This document shows positions 1 to 9,768 of a stretch of DNA of 64,000 bases, piece after piece (the stretch's first letter is position 1; every line of letters starts with the position of its first letter). The position numbers and the translations under genes were made by a program. The notes below the pieces were generated by a model. That model worked only from the letters and a program-made list of their open reading frames with translations, did no database searches and was not told the origin of the DNA. This stretch comes from Ephydatia muelleri (Eukaryota; Porifera; Demospongiae; Spongillida; Spongillidae): contig JABACO010000003.1 in NCBI GenBank assembly GCA_013339895.1, positions 12,535,754-12,599,753 on the forward strand, written 5' to 3'.

Positions 1-965
1 TAAGGAACATATAGGTACATTACAGCAAGTAGCAACGAACATTAAAGTTGCTCAAATTAAGTATAAAAAGCAGTATGACAAAAAACATTCCAAGGCATCT
101 GGTATCATATCAAACAGCTTGTTTTGAAGAAGGACTTCACTCTTAAAAAGACAAAAGGAGGGAAACTAAGTTGTAGATATGTGGGACCCTTTACAATAAC
201 TAGAGTTAGGTCAAGAGGGGTTTATGATTTAAGTTCTGATGATGGAAAGTTATAAGTGCTACTGGTGGTCATTAAAAAGTTTACAGAAAACCAGTAACAT
301 CAGGATGCGATCATGGTTCCGATTCCACATATACTTCTGAGGATGATAGCAGTCCAAGCAATGATGGCAGTATCTCAGAAGATTACAGATCCAATGCTGA
401 TTATCACTTTCCCCTAAATGGTAAGATCATAATTTGGTGTTTAAACCAGTAATAATGTTACCATTGCAGATTGCATTAGCAAATTAGGAGCTATAATAAT
501 GCAAGCCTGGATAAAATATCTGCATATAGTATAAAATATGTAGTTGTAAACATATTATATGTAATCCCTTTCCAACAGGTTCTGTTCAACACTCAGATGG
601 ATTGGGCCTTCAATTACAGATGGAAGATGATGCTGAGCAACCACCCTGTTCAGTAATAGACAAAGCAGACAATAGTGCAGATGGATCTGTTATAGAGATA
701 TCCAATCATACTGTTGGCACAGTATTGTACTTGCCAGTTTGCAGAGATTGGCAAATAAATGCGTGCAGTGTTGTAGGACTTCAATTTGTGAAAGGGAATC
801 ATGATCACAATGAAAAACCTTTGTATATTGCAAGCTCCTAGTATACGCAGTCGCATTAAAGGGGATGGGAATTGCTTTTTTAGAGCTGTGGCGAAAGAAA
901 TAACTGGGAGTCAAAAGGATCATGCAGCACTTAGGGTACTTGTCACATCATACATGACTCGCACA
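1..965 (+). pseudogene. 3' end of LTR-retroelement polyprotein: integrase C-terminus fused to OTU protease
   Basis: Positions 1-250 translate, with a break near 130, to an integrase C-terminal stretch (QYDKKHSK, then LSCRYVGPFTITRV and GVYDLSSDDGK), the SH3-like tail typical of Ty3/Gypsy-type integrases. A stop (TAA) follows near 253. An acidic Ser/Asp-rich segment continues to a splice donor near 420, and a second exon begins after an acceptor near 580. It carries RDWQINACSVVGLQF and then, from about 842, KGDGNCFFRAVAKEITGS. The DGNC-F-R motif is the catalytic-cysteine box of OTU deubiquitinases. The OTU domain stops after VTSYM near 955, so its catalytic His half is missing. The stop, the frame change between the second exon's reading frame and the OTU part, and the truncation mark it as dead. 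Integrase-OTU fusions are known in invertebrate retroelements; the splice structure is inferred. Confidence 0.72.
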
Positions 966-2652
966 CACCACGCACTTTGTCATGGATACTGTACATCTCA
1001 CGTTTTTTGCTCTTTGAGAACCAGGAGGTTAGGAGTAACTTTAAAGTACATCAATCACCATGCCACGTAACAGGTCAAAGGGTTCATGCATTGCAAATAT
1101 TGGTACTCCTTTCATTCCAAGTACCTATTACATGTGATCATTGAATTTGTCATTGTACTTTCACAATTATTTGGTAGATGTGCAGTACAAAACTTACTGG
1201 GCTATTATTTTGCAATGCGTCCTCAGCATTTGCTAAAATGGAGTCATGGCACCTTATAACAGCAGATGGATCAAACTGCCATGTCATGTTGTGTCCGATG
1301 TATATTCCTGGGATTGTGCATGTGTTGCATCCATAATAACCATTGTATTGTACAAAATTAGCTTAGCTTTTGCTGGCAAATCAGCTGTACACATCAAAAT
1401 GATGGACTTTGAAATCGTTGCTCCAGCAGGAGTGTTTATTAGTATTCCTGCAATTCAGTTGTCCATGCATAATAAGTCATAGTTTTAAACTTTATTTTAA
1501 CCCAATACTCACCAGTTTCATGAAGAACATTGAACTTGTTCATAAGAGGCATCAAATAAGTTGACATTGTTGGCTTGTCTTTGGAAAACCATAGACCAGC
1601 TAGCATAAAATGCTTTTTGGAATACCTGTACTTGAATCATTAATAGAGACAGTGCAGTTCATGAAACGTCAAGCTAACCTCATATATGGTGGTAGTTAAT
1701 TTACAACCAGCCACACTGGCCAAACCTCAGAAACAGAAGACTTAAACACTTTGACTCCATCTGTACTTAATGTAAATGACAGATTAGCTGGATATTCACT
1801 TGACAAAACCCCGCCAGGTTGTGAGTGCACAGTGTATGCAATCCCCTCATAGATGTCGCAAATGTGGAGTCTTTTGTGGAATGAGCAAATCGACTCTGAA
1901 TGGCTTGCCATGTGATGGAAACTGCAATAAAAAGAAAAAATAATGTACAAGAATTACTTACCTGACAAATGATTCTCAATTTGTTGTTCGATATTGCACA
2001 TCAAAAGCCTTTCAATTTTTCCATTGCAACCATTAGGACAAACAGGTTCTGCCTCTAATGTACGATGACATTGACAACAATACTTATGCTCTTCAGCTAC
2101 TGGATGCTCAAGGAAGGAAGAAAAAAATTTGTCTTCTTTATACAGAGATCTTATTGCAACGTTTGGTTGAGGAAGAATGTCTGAAATCAATTTCAGCAAA
2201 TCATCTATTGCTCGCTTTGTCAGGCAATGTGTAAGAGAATATTCTAGTACTTTTACGTTGTATTCAAATGCAGTGATTGTTATTTCAGAGTATAGAGGAG
2301 TGGTATTTTCTGGAAGACAAGGTACCTGTTCGCAATGGGAACTGGAGTCTGTGGGAGTGTTCATTTTACATGCATCGATCCCTAGAGAAAGAATTGTTTT
2401 CAAATCGTACTTTGGTTTTCAAAGATGGCTTCTGCATCGGCCCTACAACAATCATCGAAGTAACTGCTATAATTACATAAGTATTGTGTATATAAGCTAG
2501 CGGTCCTAATTGTACTCACTGTGCTGGGCATTCCTGAGTAGCAGTGGATTCTTTCTGCAAAAGTGGTTGGGAGAGGTAACAAGACCTTGTCCGTTGCGGA
2601 ATTCTTTCAACTGCTGGGTCTTCCAGATACTGTCTTTTACGTTTTCCACTCA
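965..2652 (-). pseudogene. CACTA/EnSpm-like transposase, N-terminal half, intron-containing and decayed
   Basis: Reading leftwards: exon 1 (about 2,652-2,520) begins MSGKRKRQ and is basic. The exon ending at 1,954 has LTKRAIDDLLKLIS followed by a zinc-ribbon-like CCQC...CPNGC pattern. The next exon (about 1,926-1,684) contains LSFTLSTDGVKVFKSS. Then come MLAGLWFSKDKPTMSTYLMP (1,513-1,626), ILMCTADLPAKAKL and GYYGCNTCTIPG (1,447-1,199), and MKGVPIFAMHEPFDLLRG (about 1,117-1,042). These blocks appear in order in animal TNP2-like transposases. Introns at 1,448-1,512 and about 1,628-1,683 have GT-AG ends. Lesions are a TAA stop at a normally Glu codon (about 1,694-1,696), a one-base frameshift between AKLI and the QYNGYYGC block, and a small deletion near 1,040. 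The gene then ends against the OTU fragment. The C-terminal half is absent here; a related one lies at 18.3-19.4 kb. Confidence 0.8.
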
Positions 2653-2699
2653 TAGATGACAGTTACCAGCAATTAAAAAAATTTGAATTCAAATTTGGT

Positions 2700-3615
2700 G
2701 TGCACATGCGCAGTTTATATCACATGCATTTAATCCAACATATAATCTACAAGTCCAATACTTTTGTCTCAGCAGCTGCTCTCTAGGTACACGTGCACGT
2801 TCTAATGTCCAAGAGAAAGAAAAGTGCTTCGTGGAAAGGTAGGATGATAAGTAAAGTGAACGGAAAAGAATGTTCATGGCTGGTGCATGCATGCAGTTGC
2901 CCTATAATGCAGACGCTCGCGTTTACTCCTCTTTTCACACTACGTGACAAATTAGGACCAAACGCATGCAGTCATATACAGTTCGATGACGAAGACACTA
3001 CAGCCGTAGTTCCATTAAAAAAATATACGGCTTAGGGGAGCCGCGGAACAAGTAAAACTTGGATGCTGTTATGAAGTGAAGTGGACGGACAGCAAAATTT
3101 ACAAAGCAACCGTGCACGCTTTGGGTATATGCTTGCGCATGAACAGTATGTGGTTAAGTATTGCGCCTACAGTTGCGGTGTGTCGATATGCGCTTGTAGA
3201 GATACATGAATGTATGCTCGATATACAGGTTCTTCAAGCGAGATGCAGGATAAAATTGACGACTTGCAGCTCAGCAGCGATGAAAACAACGACACTCAGC
3301 AGGTGGTAGAGCTTCATGAAGACAGCGATGCAAGCATGAAGGGTAAATAAAAATGTTTTCTATCACATGTACATGTACATGTACATGTATACCCCATAGC
3401 TGCTATATGCATATTTCATTTTCTATCATCAGATAGCGAAACTTTAATGGTTTCTGCTTCCAACCTTATATCAAGTCAAGAGGAACAGGACTCTTCAATA
3501 AAATCCTGCGATTCTGAACCTACTGTGGGAGTAATGAAACACATTGAATGATTGTCTATCTGCAGTAACTGCATGTTGTAAGGAAATACTTTTGTCAACG
3601 GTTCTTCTGTACACA
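2700..3615. other. No gene recognised
   Basis: Several short open frames exist on the plus strand (for example 2,793-3,035 and 3,076-3,309), but none has a recognisable motif or a convincing start and splice context. An acidic stretch near 3,240-3,350 and 3,430-3,540 (DDKIDDLQLSS-like, then SSQEEQDSS) could be small exons of a lost gene, which is only a suggestion. Copies of the acatgtac word sit at 3,366-3,390. Confidence 0.4.
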
Positions 3616-3701
3616 TATACCGGGTGTCCACGAAAGAACGCAATCTATCAAATGTTATTCCCGTTCAAAAGCATTGCGTTCTTTCGTGGACACCCGGTAT
3701 A
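3616..3701. repeat. Perfect 29-bp foldback mini-element (MITE-like)
   Basis: Arms 3,616-3,644 and 3,673-3,701 are exact reverse complements, beginning TATACCGGGTGTCCACG and separated by a 28-bp spacer. If the outer TA dinucleotides are target duplications, the element is TACCGGG...CCCGGTA of about 82 bp with a TA target site, as in Tc1/mariner-type MITEs. No coding capacity. Confidence 0.8.
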
Positions 3702-3711
3702 CTATTCCTGA

Positions 3712-4027
3712 AGTGTTTGCCGGCGAGTTAAAAAAAAAGAGTATATATGCGCCAATCATTATTAATCCTACGAGCTAGACTTTACAAAGTGTCGATCATG
3801 TCACTTGTCACAACCGTAGCAGACAAATTGCATCCCCTACCATATTCCCAAATATTATAACATGACCTCTGAAACATCAAGTGGAGCGGAAAGAGCCTCT
3901 TTGACATTTAAATGTCTATCGCAGCACTATGGGAGAAGACAGAGTTAATGTTATTGTATGTGCACAAAGATATTGAACTTAATATTGATGCTATCATTCA
4001 CAGCTATAGTCGAAAATACCCTCGGAG
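3712..4027. other. No gene seen; flank of hAT insertion
   Basis: AT-rich sequence without a supported reading frame between the foldback mini-element and the hAT relic. Confidence 0.5.
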
Positions 4028-5044
4028 CAGGGTTGCCGCAATATCAGTCGCGAAATAAAACTTTTACGGATGTCAACAAAGATAATTAATTTACAGTTGT
4101 GAGTTTTGCCTCAGAAAGATACATCAGACTTTTAGGTAGGATGCGCCACCATTTATATTTTTAGCAGTGAAATATACCTTTTCTGCTGGTGCTGTCGAAG
4201 TTCGAATGCACAAGTACTTCCTTGCTAGTTTATATAGCTATGGTGGTGAAGTATGATTCGTGATTCCTCCACCACAGCAATGGGTCATCTTTCCTGAAAT
4301 TAATTTCGGCTTCCTTAAAAGGTATCGTTCCAATTCATCTTGAATAAGCTGGAGATGATCATCAGTTCGTACCTGTCCCTCTACCTCTAAATCTTCCTTC
4401 TGACCAAACAGTAGGTTGAAATCATCTTCTTCTGAATATATAAATGCTTGTTTCTTTGCTGGTGCATGGCTCTGAATCATCTTCCTCAGCAAGATGCAAA
4501 CCAGAAACATTAATCATTTCAGTATGTAACTGGTGAACAATTCTGTTTTTATCAGCAGAATTCAGCCGAGACAGGCTTTTATGTCCTAGATGTGTTATTG
4601 CCCCCATACACAACAGGAGATCAGAGGGATCCAAGCGTGCTAGCATATCCTTTTAAGATAAATGATCTCACTTCTTGGACAATTTTAGGTAGATCACTCC
4701 ATCGAGCCCGTAACTGCCAGTGAACAGGTGGCATTGCTCCTTGAGGTCCTAGCTTCTAGAAGTGTTGTAATTAAAAGAGAAACACTTCCTAAAGTAGTCA
4801 CTCTGCAAAAAAATCTGTGGCTATGACTTTAACAGTGCACACAGCTTTTCAGCACCAAGCCATTTATCAGTGAAAGGAACAAGATTAGCATATTTGCTTA
4901 CATGGTTTTTGGGATACTTTGGTAACCATAACTATTCACCTCAACAATTAATAATTGAGAGATAATTGATTATGAGTTACGCGATATTTATATCGCGATT
5001 AAATGCTCATGACGATGATTAGATTATTTCGCGCGGCAACACTG
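4028..5044. mobile_element. hAT-type element with perfect 8-bp target-site duplication
   Basis: The left end begins CAGGGTTGCCGC at 4,028 and the right end finishes GCGGCAACACTG at 5,044. Reverse-complemented, the latter reads CAGTGTTGCCGC, so the terminal repeats match except at one base; both are followed by a GCGAAATAA block. The 8 bases on either side (4,020-4,027 and 5,045-5,052) are both CCTCGGAG. An 8-bp duplication plus CAG-starting terminal repeats is the signature of hAT transposition. At about 1.0 kb the element is much shorter than an autonomous hAT, and its only coding remains are on the minus strand (4,238-4,646). Confidence 0.92.
4238..4646 (-). pseudogene. hAT transposase fragment, frameshifted
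   Basis: Two overlapping minus frames carry LDPSDLLLCMGAITHLGHKS and then QDELERYLLRKPKL, a spacing reminiscent of the end of the hAT catalytic region and the start of its dimerisation domain. A frameshift lies near 4,450-4,520. No dimerisation-domain SERxFS motif is present. The assignment rests mainly on the enclosing hAT termini; the protein similarity alone is weak. Confidence 0.45.
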
Positions 5045-5214
5045 CCTCGGAGGATACTTCTAATTGACCCTATTTGTGAAGTGTGACTGTTACAAGTATC
5101 TTTAATCAGTTGTATACGTATTAATGCGTTGATGAATACACATTTACCAAAGTAAAACCTGGTGGCTAGTGGTGCTTACAGCGCTTTCCCAGACACCCTT
5201 GCAGGTTTGGAGTG

Positions 5215-5268
5215 GCACGTCCCCCCCCCTCCCCCTTCCGCTCAATATGCCCCCCCCCCCCCCCCCCC

Positions 5269-5306
<38 letters not shown>

Positions 5307-5330
5307 CACAAAATCCTGTATCCGCCCCTG
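5215..5330. repeat. C-rich right end of a hAT-like non-autonomous element
   Basis: Long runs of C (5,220-5,303, broken by a few other bases) are followed by ACAAAATCCTGTATCCGCCCCTG ending at 5,330. The terminal GTATCCGCCCCTG is the reverse complement of CAGGGGCGGATAC, close to the left terminus at 38,342 (CAGAGACGGATACAGG) and to the CAGGGGCGG ends at 7,251 and 8,591. The left end is not recognisable. The apparent proline-rich or glycine-rich reading frames across this tract are artefacts of the homopolymer. Confidence 0.6.
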
Positions 5331-5556
5331 GGTCACTACCGGACATTTTACTCCGGCCGGACTGGAGTACATTGTCCCCCCGACGGAGTAGGTGGTCCAT
5401 CATACCGGTATACATGTAAATTGCAATTCAATCTAGTGCGCAGCCACGTGTGCATGGTGTAAGTTGATAAGGAGCGTAGCAGCCTGCTGGCTTTTAAAGA
5501 TTGTATGTGACTTGTACTACATTTGTAGCTGATGTAAATGGATGAGACTCATGAGA

Positions 5557-6934
5557 GTGAAGACGATTTAGTTGACCATGATTATCTGCATCTTTAAGAA
5601 CTAAAGTCACACAGCGATATTTCTCCTGCATTAATAATGTAAATGTTTTTTTTTTTGCAATTACTGCCTTAACATAAACAGGGCGGGGATGTTCGACCGC
5701 TGCCTTTTAGGTTTAGGCATATAGCTAGGAACTAAAGCCACAGCACAATTTCTCCTGCATGCATAAATGTGTAAGTGGTTTAAGCAATTACTGCCTCAAC
5801 ATCATATGTAAACAGGGCGGGGTGCTCGACCGCTGCCGTTTAGGTTTAGGCAGTATGTAGAGCAGTCGAATAGGTTGGACAAGCACTCCTAAGAACTAAA
5901 GCCACAACACAATTTCTTCTGCATAAATGCATGTGTCAGTGGTTTTCGCAATTACTGCCTCAACATAAACAGGGCGGGGTTGCTCGACGGCTGCCGTTTA
6001 GGTTTAGGCAGTATATGTAAGGAATAGGTTGGATTTCAATTGCCAGGATTAGCATTTCTAGCAACACTAACGGTTCGATTCTGCCTGCATTGAAGTGGGG
6101 CCATTATTTATTTTTATATAGCTTTAACGGACATGGATATGTACACAAAAAAGTGAGGCTGTTTAAATAAATTTAGGCATTGCGTTGAACTGTCGGGCTG
6201 AATAGATTTCAATTGGACTCTAAAGTAGGCATTCCAAAAACAAAGGCACATTTAACTTCACCTGTATTATTACATTGAATAATAGCACTTCTTTTTTGTG
6301 AAGCAGTTTGTCCATATCATCACAGTCGAGTATTATTATACATGTATCACTTTTTTTGCGTACATATCCATGCATGTAAATAATGGCCCCATTTCAATGC
6401 AGGCAGAATCGAACCGTGGCTAGAAATGCTAATCCTGGCAATTGAAATCCAACCTATTCCTTACTGTTCTATACATATTGCCTAAACCTAAATTAACGGC
6501 AGCCGTCGAGCAACCCCGCCCTATGTTGAGGCAGTAATTGCGAAAACCATGCACTGACACATTTATGCAGAAGTGTTGTGGCTTTAGTTCTTAGGAGTGC
6601 TTGTCCAACATATTCGACTGCTCTACATACTGCCTAAACCTAAACGGCAGCCGTCGAGCACCCCGCCCTGTTTACATAATATGTTGAGGCAGTAATTGTG
6701 AAAACCACTGACACATTTATGCATGCAGGAGAAATTGTGCTGTGGCTTTAGTTCCTAGCTATATGCCTAAACCTAAAAGGCAGCGGTCGAACATCCCCGC
6801 CCTGTTTATGTTAAGGCAGTAATTGCCAAAAAAAAAACATTTACATTATTAATGCAGGAGAAATATCGCTGTGTGACTTTATAGTTCTTAAAGATGCAGA
6901 TAATCATGGTCAACTATATCGTCTTCACTTCAAG
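5557..6934. repeat. Foldback element: inverted arrays of about 130-bp tandem units
   Basis: The left arm (5,557 to about 6,155) and right arm (about 6,355 to 6,934) are imperfect reverse complements around a spacer of about 200 bp. Each arm starts with a GTGAAGACGAT block, then has three head-to-tail units, and ends with an AATTGCCAGGATTAGC block. Each unit has AACTAAAG, CACA, TTTCTCCTGCAT, CAATTACTGCC, ACAGGGCGGGG and TTTAGGTTTAGGCA in that order. Left units are at about 5,596-5,727, 5,729-5,859 and 5,892-6,015; right units are at about 6,480-6,590, 6,590-6,745 and 6,745-6,890. There is no coding capacity. Such inverted tandem arrays recall foldback transposons (FB-type). Confidence 0.8.
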
Positions 6935-7250
6935 CGGCGATGTCCTTGGCTTCACTAAGTGTTTTCATGCTGACTTCACAAAGCTTCACACTATCCTCCT
7001 GTGTTGCTAATGTGCAGACAAAATGTTATTTGGTGTATAGAATAAAAGAGGCTGGGTGGAAAAAATTTGTAATGCAGTCCAGTAACTTGCCAAAAGATAT
7101 ACATGCGTGCATTTTGGCTATTCACGTACTCAGTGATCTGTCAGATATTGTTGTTACATAGTCAGTGTACCAAATCAATGTTGCACTCGATCGATTGAGC
7201 GATTGCACTATGCGATCGATTACGCTGCATGCGCAAACCACAAATAGGAC
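6925..7250. repeat. Foldback outer flank, left part (interrupted by the hAT insertion)
   Basis: Segment A (about 6,925-7,098) and segment B (about 7,099-7,250, resuming at 8,592 and ending near 8,714) recur at 14,455-14,918. There A is in the same orientation as here but B is inverted. Nothing convincingly protein-coding is seen. Confidence 0.75.
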
Positions 7251-7405
7251 CAGGGGCGGCGGAAGAGGGGGGGCAAGGGGGGCAGTTGCCCCCCCAAATA
7301 TGATGTTGGGGGGGGCAGAGCCCCCCCAAAATTGTACTACTTCTTAATTAAAAATAAGCGCTAGCGCTTGCGGCGTGCGCGTGGTTCAAAATGTGTTCAC
7401 TCCCA

Positions 7406-7800
7406 TTACGTTATGGGTTCTCCTATTTGCAGAGCTTGAGCATTTTTCACAACTGATTCATAGAATTTGTTGAAAGCATTGTCTTGCCTTGGTCGTTGAT
7501 AAAATGACGTTGTGACGTTTGCAGAAAATGCCTCCTGAACAGAGATATCTTTTCTCTGCAGTACTATAGATGTATTCTCCGCAGCTCCAAAGAGGAGATG
7601 GCCAAGTTGTAGACCAAAAAACATGTCAAACTTTTCCAGCGCTGTTACAATTCCACCTGCCTTCAGCCCGTACTCGTCCTTTGTGGTAGAATGTACTCAT
7701 CTAGTGTTTCAATTATGATGGTGTACTGCTTGATGACTGCATCAATAGCCTCTGCCCTTACAGTCCATCGTGTTGGACACAAAATTAATTCTTGTAAATG
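7406..7800 (-). pseudogene. hAT/ZMYM1-like transposase, middle segment, inverted within its element
   Basis: On the minus strand the sequence gives LCPTRWTVRAEAIDAVIKQY (near 7,785-7,725), a frameshift, then GLKAGGIVTALEKFDMFFGL and LFGAAENTSIVLQRKDISVQ, ending at AQALQIGEP near 7,410. The CPTRW block and the spacing to GLxLGxxLL are typical of the ZMYM1-like hAT catalytic region. The following part of the protein lies at 7,813-8,445 on the opposite strand, so this block has been flipped relative to it. Fused TIR sequences show both belong to the same element. Confidence 0.78.
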
Positions 7801-7812
7801 TAATTTGACACC

Positions 7813-8445
7813 ATGCTGCCCAGGTACAGAAGGGCTCCGCTTCGATATGACGATTATACCTTTAGTGATCCTCGATCCTTTTACCGTCAGAAATATTTTG
7901 AATCCTGTGACCTTTTAGTTCAAGAATTAAACGATCGGTTTTTTCAACGCGATGTTAAACCAATCACTACCTTGGAGTCACTGTTAATGAAGTCTGCCAA
8001 TGAAGATAGTTGCGTGCAGGAACTTTCAGATATGAAAGAATCCATTTTTAGCACCAACGTTTGTATGGATAAGCTTGAGAACCAGTTAAGAATTGTAGTA
8101 GATGTGATTCGTGTGGAACTACCCGAAGTTAAGAAAGTTACCAGCATTAGAACCATTTGCGATGCCATGGCACAGCATGTGAACAAGGATCTTTTATCTG
8201 AGGTGCATTTGCTACTTCGACTGTACCTCACATTCCCCATAACATCAAGCACCTCAGAAAGGAGTTTTTCAGCACTAAGACGACTTTTTACTTATCTTAG
8301 ATCGAGCATGAGTGAGAATAGATTGAACCAATGTTTCTTGTTGCAATGTTCACAAAGAGCTGACAGAAACCCTGAATGTGGAAGAGATAGCGCGAGAGTT
8401 CATTGCAAAAACGACGAACGAATGAGATACTTTGGCAAATTTTGA
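7813..8445 (+). pseudogene. hAT/ZMYM1-like transposase, C-terminal segment with dimerisation domain
   Basis: The frame starts LPRYRRAPLRYDDYTFSD and runs for about 200 residues. Near residues 135-180 it contains LLRLYLTFPITSSTSERSFS, then ALRRLFTYLRSSM and ENRLNQC, the hallmark of the hAT dimerisation domain (Dimer_Tnp_hAT). After this the frame drifts out of the family pattern (a helical ALLxxH-like segment expected after RLN is replaced), so a frameshift near 8,330 is likely. The start codon listed by a simple reading is not a real start: the protein's upstream part lies inverted at 7,406-7,800. Confidence 0.82.
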
Positions 8446-8591
8446 ACAACTTGCAAGTGTACTTGAGTAATGTATGTGTACATGTATGTGTTTAATTAAA
8501 ACTATAATGAATATCATTAACCGATATCGCCAGCCCCCCTCCCCCCCCCCCCCCCCCCCCCCCCATTTAAAATTAGCTTCCGCCGCCCCTG

Positions 8592-9050
8592 TTAGGAGAT
8601 TTAGCATACGACGCCAAGTGCATCAGTTCAGCGCCGAAGGCGCAGCGGACTGTAATTTAAATAGCTCGGGGGAGCGAGACATCTCATAGATTATGCGAGA
8701 TATCTCATAAACAGTACCGCCCAGCGACAACTTAAAAAAAAAACAAACACGCGTGAGATTTATGTTTCACACGCGATCTGCGCACGTGTGCGTGTAATAA
8801 TATAATTTAGTGCTAACATGCTCTTATGACGCTAAACAGTAATAGAGTCTTCATTAACACACGCGTATGTTATGCAAGTTTACATGTACCTCAATACACG
8901 CGTGTATTTCGAACGCACGCTTAAATGAGTCTTACAAACCAATCAGAAACCATTAAATCATGCAGGCCAATAAACTACAGTATATAACGTTCCGCACTGC
9001 ACTATCTGAAAGGCTTTGTACAGCCCTATTGCAAGAAACACTTACATTAA
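8592..9050. other. No gene seen; foldback flank then CG-rich palindromic words
   Basis: The first 120 bases are the continuation of flank segment B. From 8,715 to 9,050 there are repeated ACACGCGTG-type words and no supported reading frame. Confidence 0.5.
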
Positions 9051-9168
9051 TTCAGGCTGTGACTTTAGTTCTTAGGACTTGTCCAACCGATTCGATCCAA
9101 TACTGCTCTAAATGAAACGGTAGTGGTCGAGCTACCCCGCCCGGTTTATGTTAAGGCAGTATTGCAAA
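9050..9168. repeat. Solitary, degenerate copy of the about 130-bp foldback unit
   Basis: Shows TGACTTTAGTTCTTAGGAC, then GTCGAGCTACCCCGCCC and TTATGTTAAGGCAGTATTGCAA, the same ordered blocks as in the 5.5-6.9 kb arrays in the orientation of the right arm. It directly abuts the 9,171 inverted repeat. Confidence 0.75.
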
Positions 9169-9170
9169 AA

Positions 9171-9419
9171 AAGCTGCTAGCTTGACTAAGCAATGGGCGC
9201 TTTTTTCGAATGTCACACGTTGATCTCCGACTTCGGTAGCCATATGTACAATCTCGTGCCCAGATATATGCGGGGTCATGAGATACATCTATTTATTAAT
9301 CCAACTTCTTTAACATAGTATTACACTCGTCATACATGAAATCATGTGTGTGTCAATCTGGCACTATGCAGAATGTCGAGAGGACATGATAGCACAATGC
9401 TCTACCACTTGGTCTGTGG
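9171..9419. repeat. Left arm of a 250-bp inverted repeat
   Basis: Nearly identical, in reverse complement, to 11,598-11,840. The arm contains, read on the minus strand from about 9,244, the first codons MATEVGDQRVTFEKSAH of the unknown frame at 11.76 kb, so it is an inverted duplication of that gene's 5' region. One difference seen is CGC (Arg) in the right arm versus TGC here. Confidence 0.88.
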
Positions 9420-9768
9420 TCTTAGCAGATCTCAGGAATGCTTTCATTCGCATGTGTCTGCACAAGTTGTTGAGAGCAGAGTAGTGGGATGTTTTCCAGC
9501 AGTAATAACCAGCAGCGACTCTTGAAAGACTGCATGTGTGTCTGGAAGCCTATAGGACATGCGAGAGGACAATGAAATGTAAATACTACTGCAAAGGGAA
9601 GAAAGAATATACAGAGCGCAGATTGAAACTAATCAAAAGGTAATGTTTAGATGCAGTTTGGTACAACACCAAAATCTAGAGGAATTGTATTTCAGGGGTG
9701 ACAGGCAGAAAGAAGGCATGGTGGCCACCCTTGGTTAGACAACAAGGTCATTAGTTTGCTATCCACCA

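Larger units (their letters stand above)
7251..8591. mobile_element. hAT (ZMYM1-like) element with G/C-tract termini, inserted into the foldback flank
   Basis: The left end CAGGGGCGGCGGAAG (7,251) and right end CTTCCGCCGCCCCTG (ending 8,591) are exact inverted repeats, followed inside by G runs (7,266-7,320) and C runs (8,535-8,564). Flanks are AATAGGAC on the left and TTAGGAG on the right. The uninterrupted paralogue near 14,565 reads CTCCTATTTG (reverse CAAATAGGAG), so the duplicated target is about TAGGAG with decay. Coding remains are a hAT transposase, part of which is inverted. Confidence 0.85.

Noticed and set aside
5162-5419. Proline-rich (plus) and glycine-rich (minus) frames across the poly-C tract
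   Set aside because: They exist only because a C homopolymer is open in all frames; the region is the end of a non-autonomous element.
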